NCBI RefSeq assembly: GCF_963676685.1 | Contig: NC_092350.1 | Location: 40,457,373 to 40,521,372, forward strand | Direction of reading: 5' to 3' | From: Mytilus edulis | Lineage: Eukaryota; Mollusca; Bivalvia; Mytilida; Mytilidae | Length of the DNA: 64,000 nucleotides | Shown: piece after piece, positions 45,856-54,814 of the stretch | How positions within the stretch are numbered: the stretch's first letter is position 1 | How the letters are laid out: each line of letters begins with the position of its first letter | Translations under genes and position numbers: made by a program | The notes under the pieces: generated by a model | What the model saw: only the letters and a program-made list of their open reading frames with translations | Told to the model about the DNA's origin: nothing | Database searches by the model: none

Positions 45856-47857
45856 AGAACCGACGTTAGATGAAGATACTACGAATGGAGTTGAGTATAA
45901 TTTTGACTTTATTAACAATTATGAAATTAAATCTGGAGATCAAGTTATTAACGTTAAAGGGAATTTAAAACATAATGTGTCTTTTTGGAAATCTGTTTTA
46001 CAGGCAAATGATTTTATCGTAAATACAATAGAATTTGGCTATCGTATTCCATTTAATATTGAACCATGTTGTATTTATTTACCTAATAACAAATCAGCTC
46101 TTAAGCATGCCACTTTTGTTGAAAAGTCAATAGATGAACTTCTTACTACCAATTGTATTAATGAAGTAGAGTGTCCACCTTTTGTAGTAAATCCGTTAAC
46201 TGTTTCGGTACAAAGCTCAGGTAAAATAAGACTTGTACTAGATTTAAGACATGTAAACAAATATGTTGAAAAACAAAAGGTTAAATTTGAAGGTGTTAAT
46301 GAAGCATTATCTTTTGCACATAATTCAAAATACATGTATAAATTTGATTTAAGGCATGGTTATCATCACTTAGATGTGCATTATGATCATCAAAAATTTT
46401 TAGGTTTTTCATGGAAATTCGGCAATAAAACCAGATTTTTTACTTTCACAGTTTTGCCTTTCGGTTTGTCATCAGCAGGTCACATTTTTACTAAAACGCT
46501 TAGAGTTTTAGTAAAATATTGGAGAGCTATGAGTATTCCTATTGTGGTTTATTTAGATGACGGGTGGGGAACTGCAGAAAATTCAGAAATATGTGAAAAT
46601 ATGGCTTTACAGGTTAAAAGTGATCTAGAAAAATCTGGTTTCGTTGTAAATAATAAAAAGAGTGTATGGACACCTGTTCAAATTATGGAATGGCTAGGTT
46701 TTAATTGGAATTTAAAAGACGGAACTTTAGAAATACCTGTGAAAAAATTTGAGAATTTAAAAAACATAATATCTGCTTTATTTGAATGTAATATACATAT
46801 CACTTGTAGAAATTTAGCTAAAGTGTGTGGAAAAATAATTTCTATGTTACCAGCATTAGGCAGTATTTGTCAAATTATGACAAGACATTTACATATGACT
46901 ATCTGTTGTAGAGATTATTGGGATTCTTTTGTATATTTGAATGAAAATGTTATTCAAGAACTTAGATTTTGGTATTTTTACTGTGAAAAAATTAGTTTTA
47001 GGCATATTTCATATTTTCATAGAATGCCCGAGAGAATTGTTTTTTCTGATGCCAGCGAATATGCAGGTGCTGGTTATATTGTAGGTTCAAATAATGTCGC
47101 TCATTTTATGTGGGATAAATCAGAAAAAACCAAGAGTTCAACTTGGAGAGAATTAAAAGCAGTAAGCAATATTTTACAGTCTGTACATAATCAATTGAGT
47201 GGAAAACTTGTAAAAATTTACACCGATAATCAGAATGTGACTAAGATTATTAGAAAAGGTAGTATGAAGTCAGAGCTTCAGGACATAGCTTTAGATGTTT
47301 TTAATATATGTTTAGATAACAATATTGTATTAGAAATTGAATGGATCCTGAGAGATAAAAATATTCAAGCTGACGAATTGAGCAAAATTTTCGATTTTGA
47401 TGATTGGGGTGTTTCAGATATTATTTTTAAATATTTTGATAGATTATGGGGTCCATTCAATTGTGATTTATTTGCTGACAGTAGAAATAAAAAAGTATCT
47501 AGGTTCTTCTCAAAGTTTTTTACACCTGGTACCTCCGGTGTTGATGCATTTGCATATGACTGGTCAGCATTTAATAACTGGATAGTTCCTCCTATTTATT
47601 TGATTACTAGGGTTATTAATTATATGCTTATATGCAAGGCAAAAGGTGCATTAGTAATACCTAAGTGGAAATCAGCTGTGTATTGGCCTATGATTGTGAA
47701 TCATTTAACATATGAATATAAAGACTATATTAAAGATTTTCGTGAGTACAGAAATCCGAAATCATTTTTTATAAAAGGATCGGACGAAAACAGTATCTTT
47801 GCTAAGCAACCATTTAACAGTAATGTGTTAGTGTTGTTAGTTGATTTTACAACTTAG
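45500..47857 (+). CDS. pol: Pol: reverse transcriptase, RNase H, C-terminal Dam-like region
   Basis: The open frame overlaps gag in the +1 phase, and the true start is uncertain: homology to RT begins only around 45950 (GNLKHNVSFW), so 45500-45855 may be untranslated in this frame. RT motifs follow in order: KIRLVLDLRHVNKYV, KFDLRHGYHHLDV, LPFGLSSAGHIFTK, then YLDD at 46550-46561. RNase H has FSDASEYAGAGY, WRELKAV, YTDNQNV and DELSK. After it comes CDLFADSRNKKVSRFF, DAFAYDWSAFNNWIVPP and KGALVIPKW, a block reminiscent of the Dam-type methyltransferase region of DIRS/PAT polymerases but with VPP where an active enzyme would have N/DPPY. Expression may need reinitiation or frameshifting. Confidence in RT and RNase H is high, in the last region moderate. 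Confidence 0.88.
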   Translation: MDGTPLMNILIVLWLTIRMMQPICVPLLPVLLEKGKVQNRMIGPAISLQKVEINSTQRIFFVGLVKTVDSEKMQVSHRTDPGNASIAINKDISPDTVHSRQVRQQQSARPQRNKKSHSKEPTLDEDTTNGVEYNFDFINNYEIKSGDQVINVKGNLKHNVSFWKSVLQANDFIVNTIEFGYRIPFNIEPCCIYLPNNKSALKHATFVEKSIDELLTTNCINEVECPPFVVNPLTVSVQSSGKIRLVLDLRHVNKYVEKQKVKFEGVNEALSFAHNSKYMYKFDLRHGYHHLDVHYDHQKFLGFSWKFGNKTRFFTFTVLPFGLSSAGHIFTKTLRVLVKYWRAMSIPIVVYLDDGWGTAENSEICENMALQVKSDLEKSGFVVNNKKSVWTPVQIMEWLGFNWNLKDGTLEIPVKKFENLKNIISALFECNIHITCRNLAKVCGKIISMLPALGSICQIMTRHLHMTICCRDYWDSFVYLNENVIQELRFWYFYCEKISFRHISYFHRMPERIVFSDASEYAGAGYIVGSNNVAHFMWDKSEKTKSSTWRELKAVSNILQSVHNQLSGKLVKIYTDNQNVTKIIRKGSMKSELQDIALDVFNICLDNNIVLEIEWILRDKNIQADELSKIFDFDDWGVSDIIFKYFDRLWGPFNCDLFADSRNKKVSRFFSKFFTPGTSGVDAFAYDWSAFNNWIVPPIYLITRVINYMLICKAKGALVIPKWKSAVYWPMIVNHLTYEYKDYIKDFREYRNPKSFFIKGSDENSIFAKQPFNSNVLVLLVDFTT

Positions 47858-48118
47858 AAATTTAGATGATTATCTATTTAGATACAATTATATATGTGTA
47901 TGTCACACAGTGTGAAATGTTTACGGGTGAACAATATAGTTGTTCTGTGGTATAATATACAGTGTTATGATGGATTATATATGAACTTTCACGAGCTATG
48001 TTGCACAGTGTAACATAAAGAATCACACAGTGTGATTAGAGGATGATGTATGTAGATATGAGATGTATATATTAATAGAACTTTAATGTTAAGATACATG
48101 TATGTATAAAGATTTTAA
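47858..48118 (+). other. Pol-YR spacer with CACACAGTGTG palindromes
   Basis: Noncoding. The perfect palindrome TCACACAGTGTGA occurs at about 47909 and 48021, and a related GCACAGTGTAAC at about 48002. It would lie inside the candidate gag-YR intron. Confidence 0.6.
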
Positions 48119-49138
48119 TTGGGTTTTTTCTATTTACAGACTCAATGGAAACAGTTCGAAGAATTAGCCAATGATTCTAGATTTGCCAAAATTGTCAGTG
48201 CATTGCCATCAATTGTGGAAGCGTCTAGCTCAAAATCTACTGTTAAAAAGTATAAATTTTATTTTGGAAAATTTCGTATTTGGTGTTCCGATTGCCAACT
48301 TGAATTTTCTCCGGCTAATTCAACTACAGTATGTTTTTATATCGGTTCACTGATACAGCAAGGTGTTGGCGTGTCAGTTTTAGAATCTAACTTTTATTCA
48401 ATTAAATGGTATCATGACATTAACTTTAAATACAATCCTTGTTCTGATAAGTTGTTATCTAATATTCTGGAAGGCGGTCGTAGAATTTTGAGTAAACCCA
48501 TCAACAAAAAAGAGCCTATTACTACTGACATTTTAAAGTTAATTGTTTCTAGATACGGCTCCGAACATGATTTGTCTAATTTAAGAGTGTGTTTACTATG
48601 TCTTCTTGGATTTTCCGGTTTCTTACGCTACAGCGAGTTAGCTAAGATAAAAAGAAACAACATTGTTTTTTATGATACTCATGTTGAGATTACTATTGAT
48701 AAGAGTAAAACAGACATTTATAGAAGAGGAAACACGGTTATAATTGCTAGGACCGGGAATGAAACGTGTCCTGTTAAGTGGTTAAAAATTTATTTGAAAT
48801 TAGCTGGTTTAGAATCTGATTCTGATTATTTTATTTTTCGGTCTTTGTCATTTTTGAAATCACAAGGTGTATACAAACTAAGCAAAAACAATACATCCTT
48901 ATCGTACACTAGAGCTCGTGAGATATTACTTAAGGCATTGGAAGACATTGGTTTGGATAAATCTAAATTCGGGTTGCATAGTCTGAGAAGTGGAGGTGCT
49001 ACCTCAGCAGCTAATAACGGGGTTTCTGATAGATTATTGAAGGCCCACGGTAGATGGTCATCAGATCAGTCGAAAGATGGTTATATTAAGGACAATTTAC
49101 ATCGTCAGTTGGTAGTATCTTTGAATCTTGGCATCTAA
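48119..49138 (+). CDS. Tyrosine recombinase of the YR retrotransposon
   Basis: Integrase for site-specific insertion of the circular cDNA. The catalytic set is visible: Arg in FLRYSEL (codon at 48626), His and Arg in HSLRSGG (48977 and 48986), His in HGRW (49046), and the nucleophilic Tyr in DGYI (49082-49084). The N-terminal part (STVKKYKFYFGKFRIWC) fits a core-binding domain. The open frame of about 339 codons contains no ATG: it can be extended to a TTG at 48119 only. A strong 3' splice site TTTTTTCTATTTACAG ends at 48139, so the exon probably starts at 48140 (TQWKQF), at a codon boundary. The likely partner is the GC donor in gag at 45799, giving a fusion of about 563 residues that keeps the zinc knuckle. 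The splicing is inferred. Confidence 0.9.
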   Translation: MGFFYLQTQWKQFEELANDSRFAKIVSALPSIVEASSSKSTVKKYKFYFGKFRIWCSDCQLEFSPANSTTVCFYIGSLIQQGVGVSVLESNFYSIKWYHDINFKYNPCSDKLLSNILEGGRRILSKPINKKEPITTDILKLIVSRYGSEHDLSNLRVCLLCLLGFSGFLRYSELAKIKRNNIVFYDTHVEITIDKSKTDIYRRGNTVIIARTGNETCPVKWLKIYLKLAGLESDSDYFIFRSLSFLKSQGVYKLSKNNTSLSYTRAREILLKALEDIGLDKSKFGLHSLRSGGATSAANNGVSDRLLKAHGRWSSDQSKDGYIKDNLHRQLVVSLNLGI

Positions 49139-49167
49139 TTCTGAACTGTTTCATTTCCTTTGATTCG

Positions 49168-49277
49168 ATGTTACTGCGAGCAACTAACTCTATTTCTGTG
49201 TTTGTTTTGTTTAAAGCCTATTGAATTTAGAGTAGAAATACTTTAAATTCGGACGAGCAGGGCGAGGGAGAATTTAA
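49168..49277 (+). repeat. B1 repeat of the YR element
   Basis: 110 bp identical by eye to B2 (49643-49752), ending in GGGAGAATTTAA and overlapping the start of A2 by TTAA. Confidence 0.88.
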
Positions 49278-49542
49278 ATATATTTCATTTCGTTTGAAAT
49301 TGGGGTTTTCCCGTTAGGTATTTGTAGTTATTATATATAGATGGGAACTAGTGGAACTAGTTTTAGAACTAGTTCTGCAGGAGTATGTACTATTTATAAA
49401 GTCTGATGTTACGTGTACAAGGCACGAGAAAAGTTTTGGCGGTTTCTACGGGTGGGGTACTATATAAAGTTTGGCATTTAAATGTATTAGTATCGAAGGT
49501 GCTCGCAGTTAGGTCGTATAGTACGAAGTTAGTCACATTAAT
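49274..49542 (+). repeat. A2 repeat of the YR element
   Basis: Identical by eye to A1 (offset 4445). It carries its own TATATAAAG at 49461-49469. Together with B1 it reproduces the junction of the circular form. Confidence 0.88.
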
Positions 49543-49642
49543 GGCTGCTATGTTTATTACATGTATTTATATTATGTTGTTTGTATCGAAGAAACTTGTA
49601 TTATAGAGTGAAATAAAATGTGTATCGCAAGAGAAGATAATA

Positions 49643-49752
49643 ATGTTACTGCGAGCAACTAACTCTATTTCTGTGTTTGTTTTGTTTAAAGCCTATTGAA
49701 TTTAGAGTAGAAATACTTTAAATTCGGACGAGCAGGGCGAGGGAGAATTTAA
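49643..49752 (+). repeat. B2 repeat, right end of the YR element
   Basis: Identical by eye to B1 (offset 475). The next base after TTAA (49749-49752) begins the host TIR element sequence. Confidence 0.88.
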
Positions 49753-50399
49753 CTCTACATATAACCCTTCTAGTTAATCATCACGTCATTTAAAAAAAAA
49801 ACTACCAAAGGTAATTTTATTATAGATCTATCAAAAACTAATAGTTTCACAAAGTAAATTTCACTAGTTAAACATGTTAAAACTATAGGTAACAAATTTT
49901 TAACCTATGTTCATTACTTATTACGAGTGAATGGCAAAATGTCGATTTGGGAAGATAACTTCCAAAAATATCTGCTAGAAAAGAAGTCAACTATAAACTG
50001 ACGTAAAAGTCGACATGCAGAACGAGTCTAATAATTTGCTTATTTTTAAAACTTTATATAATTAGCATTAGCAGTTCAGAATTTTGTTAATAATATGAGT
50101 TTTTAATTCAAAAGATGAATGACGTCACCGGCACGAACCCTAGTTTACTTAAGTTATTTGGTGGTATGATGTACAGTCATGTTACTATATTGGAGATCTA
50201 AAAACACCGTAGACATATTGGAACGAACCAGGACCCAAGAAAAGCTATGGTACCGTGTGGATGTAAATGTCACCCTACGCATACAGGCACGAATACATAT
50301 GCGATGAAAACTAATTTTGGTATCAATATTTAATGTTTATGTAGTCTTTGAATTGTAAATAATACATTTTCATATAGCCATCATTGTTTTTTGGTAAAG
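49753..50399. other. No gene; interior of the host TIR element
   Basis: AT-rich sequence without ORF or recognised repeat, between the YR element and the palindromic right end. Confidence 0.45.
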
Positions 50400-50439
50400 T
50401 TTTCTAATGCATATTATTGAAAAAAATCTATATGGTTCA

Positions 50440-50591
50440 AAAACTCATATGGTCCTGCCCCGTTAATAACCGAAAGGAGTATATACTCATATGGTCCAAC
50501 CATACGCGTATGGTCGGACCATATAAGTATACGCATACGGTCATGACCATACGCGTATTTTCCAAATACTCATATGGTCCGGAACATATAT
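50440..50591. repeat. Array of alternating CATATGGTCC / CATACGCGTATGG palindromes
   Basis: About nine related units of the form ACTCATATGGTCC or ACGCGTATGGTC in alternating orientation, ending in the right TIR. A duplicate copy is at 53024-53175 because of the tandem duplication. The regular spacing suggests protein-binding sites (for example transposase), which is inference. Confidence 0.7.
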
Positions 50592-52229
50592 CGTTTATCA
50601 AATACTAAGGCTTTTCTACCTCAGGAATAGATATTCTTAACTGTATTTGACAAAACTTTTAGGGAATGGTAGTCCTTAATGCTCTTCAACTTCGTAATTT
50701 ATTTGGCCTTTTTAACTTTTTGGATTCTAGCGTCACTAATGAGTCTTTTGTAGACGAAACGACGCGCGTAAATATAAAATTCAATCCTGGTATATATGAT
50801 CTGTTTATTCATAATTTCAAAAATTAAATGATTATGAATAACCCCTTACATTTTTTGAAGTGATTATGCATAATTTCAAAAATGTTAGTAATTATATGAA
50901 CAGTGATTCTCCATAATCCCTGAAAAGTTTTAAGTTATACAGAGACAGCAAAACTCTCTCATCTAAAGACACCACGCTGTCCAAATTACGCTATTGAGAT
51001 ATGACATTATATAACCATCGACTATGTGCCGTACTTGGTAATACAAAAACTAAGGCCAAAATATATCAACTTATTGAATGAAAGTTAGAAAATGGGAGAG
51101 GGCGAGCTCTACCAAGCAATTCAACTGTTTCGTGCTGAATACAAAAAAAAATATATTATCTGAAATTGACCTTATATTGTGTTTATAAGTTGCAGCTAAG
51201 ATAGATTCAACTATACATGATATTTTGTACTTGTTTTGGCTTTCAATCTTTTTCATCTGAGCGTCACTGGTTATTCTTGTGTGGACGAAACGCATGTCTG
51301 GCGTATTATATTTTAAACCTCGTACCTTTTGTTAGCTATTATTCGTGTTTTTATTTGTATTGTAGTCCTCGGACTTCTTTTGAACTGAATTTTAATGTGA
51401 GTGTTATTATGCGTTTACTTTTCTACATTGGCTAGAGGTATAGGGGAAGGGTTGAGATCTCATAAACATGTTTAACCCGCCGCAATTTTGCTCCTGTCCC
51501 AAGTGAGGAACTTCTGGCCTTTGTTAGTCTTGTATGATTTTTAATTTTAGTTTCTTGTGAATAATTCGGAGTTTAGAATGACGTCCATCATCACTGTACT
51601 AGTATACATATTTTTAAGGGGCCAGCTGAAGGACGCCTGCGGGTGCGGAAATTTCTCGCTACATTGAAGACCCATTGGTGGCCTTCGGCTGTTGTCTGCT
51701 CTATGGTCGGGTTGTTGTCACTTTGACACATTCCCCATTTCCTTTCTAAATTTTACTGTCTTGTAATGTTGTAATTTTAATGTTATATTTAACATTGCCA
51801 TTGAAGCGTCAGGTTTGGCATGCCACAAAACCCATCATTTTTTTTCTTAAAATTTCCTGCACCAAGTCAGGAAAATGGCCATTGTTATATTATAGTTCGT
51901 TTCTGTGTTGTGTTTCTGTTGTGTCGTAGTTCTCTTATATTTTTCCTGAGTTTCTCTCAGTTTTAGTTTTTAACCCGGATTTTTTTTTTCTAAATCGATT
52001 TATGAATTTCGAACAACGGTATACTACTGTTGCCTTTAGTTATTATATAAAAACTTAAACTGTTCAGAAGAGCATAATAGTTTATATACGAATACCAAAC
52101 TAAGAGAGATTTACTAAGATGGTCAACTGCAACATGCAGATGTAGATAATAAAAGTAATATTTATTGTAAAACAATTTTAACGAGTGTTTGTTCCTTTGA
52201 ATATAATCATGTGACACGAATAACAAGGT

Positions 52230-52984
52230 TTAATTTTCAACTCCATAGATGAAAATGGTTTGATTATAATTTGCAATTAAAAGACTATTGGCTTTTCTGT
52301 CGAAATGAATCGGACCAGGACTTTCCAATCCTTCATCTTTAGACAAAAGATGTCTGTTTTGTTGTCTATCAGGGGATATCACTACGACTCGATTTAATTC
52401 TCTACAAGCTACATACACGTTTCCGGAGTTATCAACTGCTAAGCCTCGTGGACACTTCAAGATAGTCTCATCTTTAAATATCCAAACTGTCTTTCCGTCC
52501 ATGTCACAACAGGTAACACTTTTAGTGCCATCGTTGGTAAAAAACATTTTATTATCAAAAATATCAATACACGACCATGACGGTAAATCAGAAATGACGA
52601 TAGCTGTAGTACTGCCGTCCTGAGGGTTTATTTTGAAAATTCCCTCACTCATTGCACAAACGTACAATGACCCATCGAGGTGTTTTATTCCATAGCACTG
52701 ATAGTTTGTTGGAATAAACTTTGATATTTTCTTTTCCTTAATATCGATAATACAGACGCCTTTGTGTTTGTGCAAAGGTGATGTTGCAGCTAACGTTCTG
52801 TCATCTATATATGTTATATCAAATGAGTTGGCATTATTAACTATGACTTTACTAAGTTTTACGCCGTCAGAACCAAAGATCATTACTTCCCCGTGAGAGT
52901 GAGTATAGTCACTCAAGGCGATGTTTCCGCTTGGTAGAGAAACTATTCCTTTAATGCTTTGAACTGTTGTTTTTATGGTTTTGT
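52230..52984 (-). pseudogene. 5'-truncated duplicate of the TRIM-like gene
   Basis: Near-identical to the last ~250 codons of the gene at 54815-56509, beginning at the duplication breakpoint near 52984. It has no promoter module, B-boxes or coiled coil, and the reading frame starts in the propeller (SDYTHSHGEVMIFGSDG) without an ATG of its own. It can only be expressed by accident. The sequence is undecayed, as expected of a very recent copy. Confidence 0.9.
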
Positions 52985-54814
52985 TTTCTAATGCATATTA
53001 TTGAAAAAAATCTATATGGTTCAAAAACTCATATGGTCCTGCCCCGTTAATAACCGAAAGGAGTATATACTCATATGGTCCAACCATACGCGTATGGTCG
53101 GACCATATAAGTATACGCATACGGTCATGACCATACGCGTATTTTCCAAATACTCATATGGTCCGGAACATATATCGTTTATCAAATACTAAGGCTTTTC
53201 TACCTCAGGAATAGATATTCTTAACTGTATTTGACAAAACTTTTAGGGAATGGTAGTCCTTAATGCTCTTCAACTTCGTAATTTATTTGGCCTTTTTAAC
53301 TTTTTGGATTCTAGCGTCACTAATGAGTCTTTTGTAGACGAAACGACGCGCGTAAATATAAAATTTAATCCTGGTATATATGATCTGTTTATTCATAATT
53401 TCAAAAATTAAATGATTATGAATAACCCCTTACATTTTTTGAAGTGATTATGCATAATTTCAAAAATGTTAGTAATTATATGAACAGTGATTCTCCATAA
53501 TCCCTGAAAAGTTTTAAGTTATACAGAGACAGCAAAACTCTCTCATCTAAAGACACCACGCTGTCCAAATTACGCTATTGAGATATGACATTATATAACC
53601 ATCGACTATGTGCCGTACTTGGTAATACAAAAACTAAGGCCAAAATATATCAACTTATTGAATGAAAGTTAGAAAATGGGAGAGGGCGAGCTCTACCAAG
53701 CAATTCAACTGTTTCGTGCTGAATACAAAAAAAAAATATATTATCTGAAATTGACCTTATATTGTGTTTATAAGTTGCAGCTAAGATAGATTCAACTATA
53801 CATGATATTTTGTACTTGTTTTGGCTTTCAATCTTTTTCATCTGAGCGTCACTGGTTATTCTTGTGTGGACGAAACGCATGTCTGGCGTATTATATTTTA
53901 AACCTCGTACCTTTTGTTAGCTATTATTCGTGTTTTTATTTGTATTGTAGTCCTCGGACTTCTTTTGAACTGAATTTTAATGTGAGTGTTATTATGCGTT
54001 TACTTTTCTACATTGGCTAGAGGTATAGGGGAAGGGTTGAGATCTCATAAACATGTTTAACCCGCCGCAATTTTGCTCCTGTCCCAAGTGAGGAACTTCT
54101 GGCCTTTGTTAGTCTTGTATGATTTTTAATTTTAGTTTCTTGTGTATAATTCGGAGTTTAGAATGACGTCCATCATCACTGTACTAGTATACATATTTTT
54201 AAGGGGCCAGCTGAAGGACGCCTGCGGGTGCGGAAATTTCTCGCTACATTGAAGACCCATTGGTGGCCTTCGGCTGTTGTCTGCTCTATGGTCGGGTTGT
54301 TGTCACTTTGACACATTCCCCATTTCCTTTCTAAATTTTACTGTCTTGTAATGTTGTAATTTTAATGTTATATTTAACATTGCCATTGAAGCGTCAGGTT
54401 TGGCATGCCACAAAACCCATCATTTTTTTTCTTAAAATTTCCTGCACCAAGTCAGGAAAATGGCCATTGTTATATTATAGTTCGTTTCTGTGTTGTGTTT
54501 CTGTTGTGTCGTAGTTCTCTTATATTTTTCCTGAGTTTCTCTCAGTTTTAGTTTTTAACCCGGATTTTTTTTTTCTAAATCGATTTATGAATTTCGAACA
54601 ACGGTATACTACTGTTGCCTTTAGTTATTATATAAAAACTTAAACTGTTCAGAAGAGCATAATAGTTTATATACGAATACCAAACTAAGAGAGATTTACT
54701 AAGATGGTCAACTGCAACATGCAGATGTAGATAATAAAAGTAATATTTATTGTAAAACAATTTTAACGAGTGTTTGTTCCTTTGAATATAATCATGTGAC
54801 ACGAATAACAAGGT

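Larger units (their letters stand above)
44829..49752 (+). mobile_element. Complete tyrosine-recombinase retrotransposon (PAT/Ngaro-like)
   Basis: The structure is A1 (44829-45097), gag, pol, YR, B1 (49168-49277), A2 (49274-49542), about 100 bp with AATAAA at 49612-49617, then B2 (49643-49752). This split-direct-repeat layout A1-ORFs-B1A2-B2 is the one described for PAT and Ngaro elements; DIRS1 itself has inverted repeats. Both repeat pairs read as identical, and all ORFs are open, so the copy appears young and perhaps active. The outer ends and the internal junction share TTAA. It carries no integrase or protease, in line with the group. Confidence 0.9.
44753..50591. mobile_element. TIR element with palindromic array, host of the YR retrotransposon
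   Basis: The 30 bp at 44753-44782 are the exact reverse complement of 50562-50591 (core TTCCGGACCATATGAGTATT). Just inside the left TIR is the perfect 16-bp palindrome ACCATACGCGTATGGT (44783-44798), and it recurs at 50499-50514 on the right. Removing the YR element at 44829-49752 leaves an element of about 0.9 kb with no coding sequence. The target-site duplication is unclear because the left flank is a TA tract. A DNA transposon or MITE is the simplest reading. Confidence 0.65.

Noticed and set aside
49406-49606. 66-residue ORF in the A2 repeat
   Set aside because: It runs through promoter repeat sequence identical to A1, where it is not continued in the same way; a by-product of the terminal repeat.
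50417-50608. 63-residue ORF present twice (also at 53001)
   Set aside because: It is formed by the palindromic array and copied by the tandem duplication; the product has no likeness to a known family.
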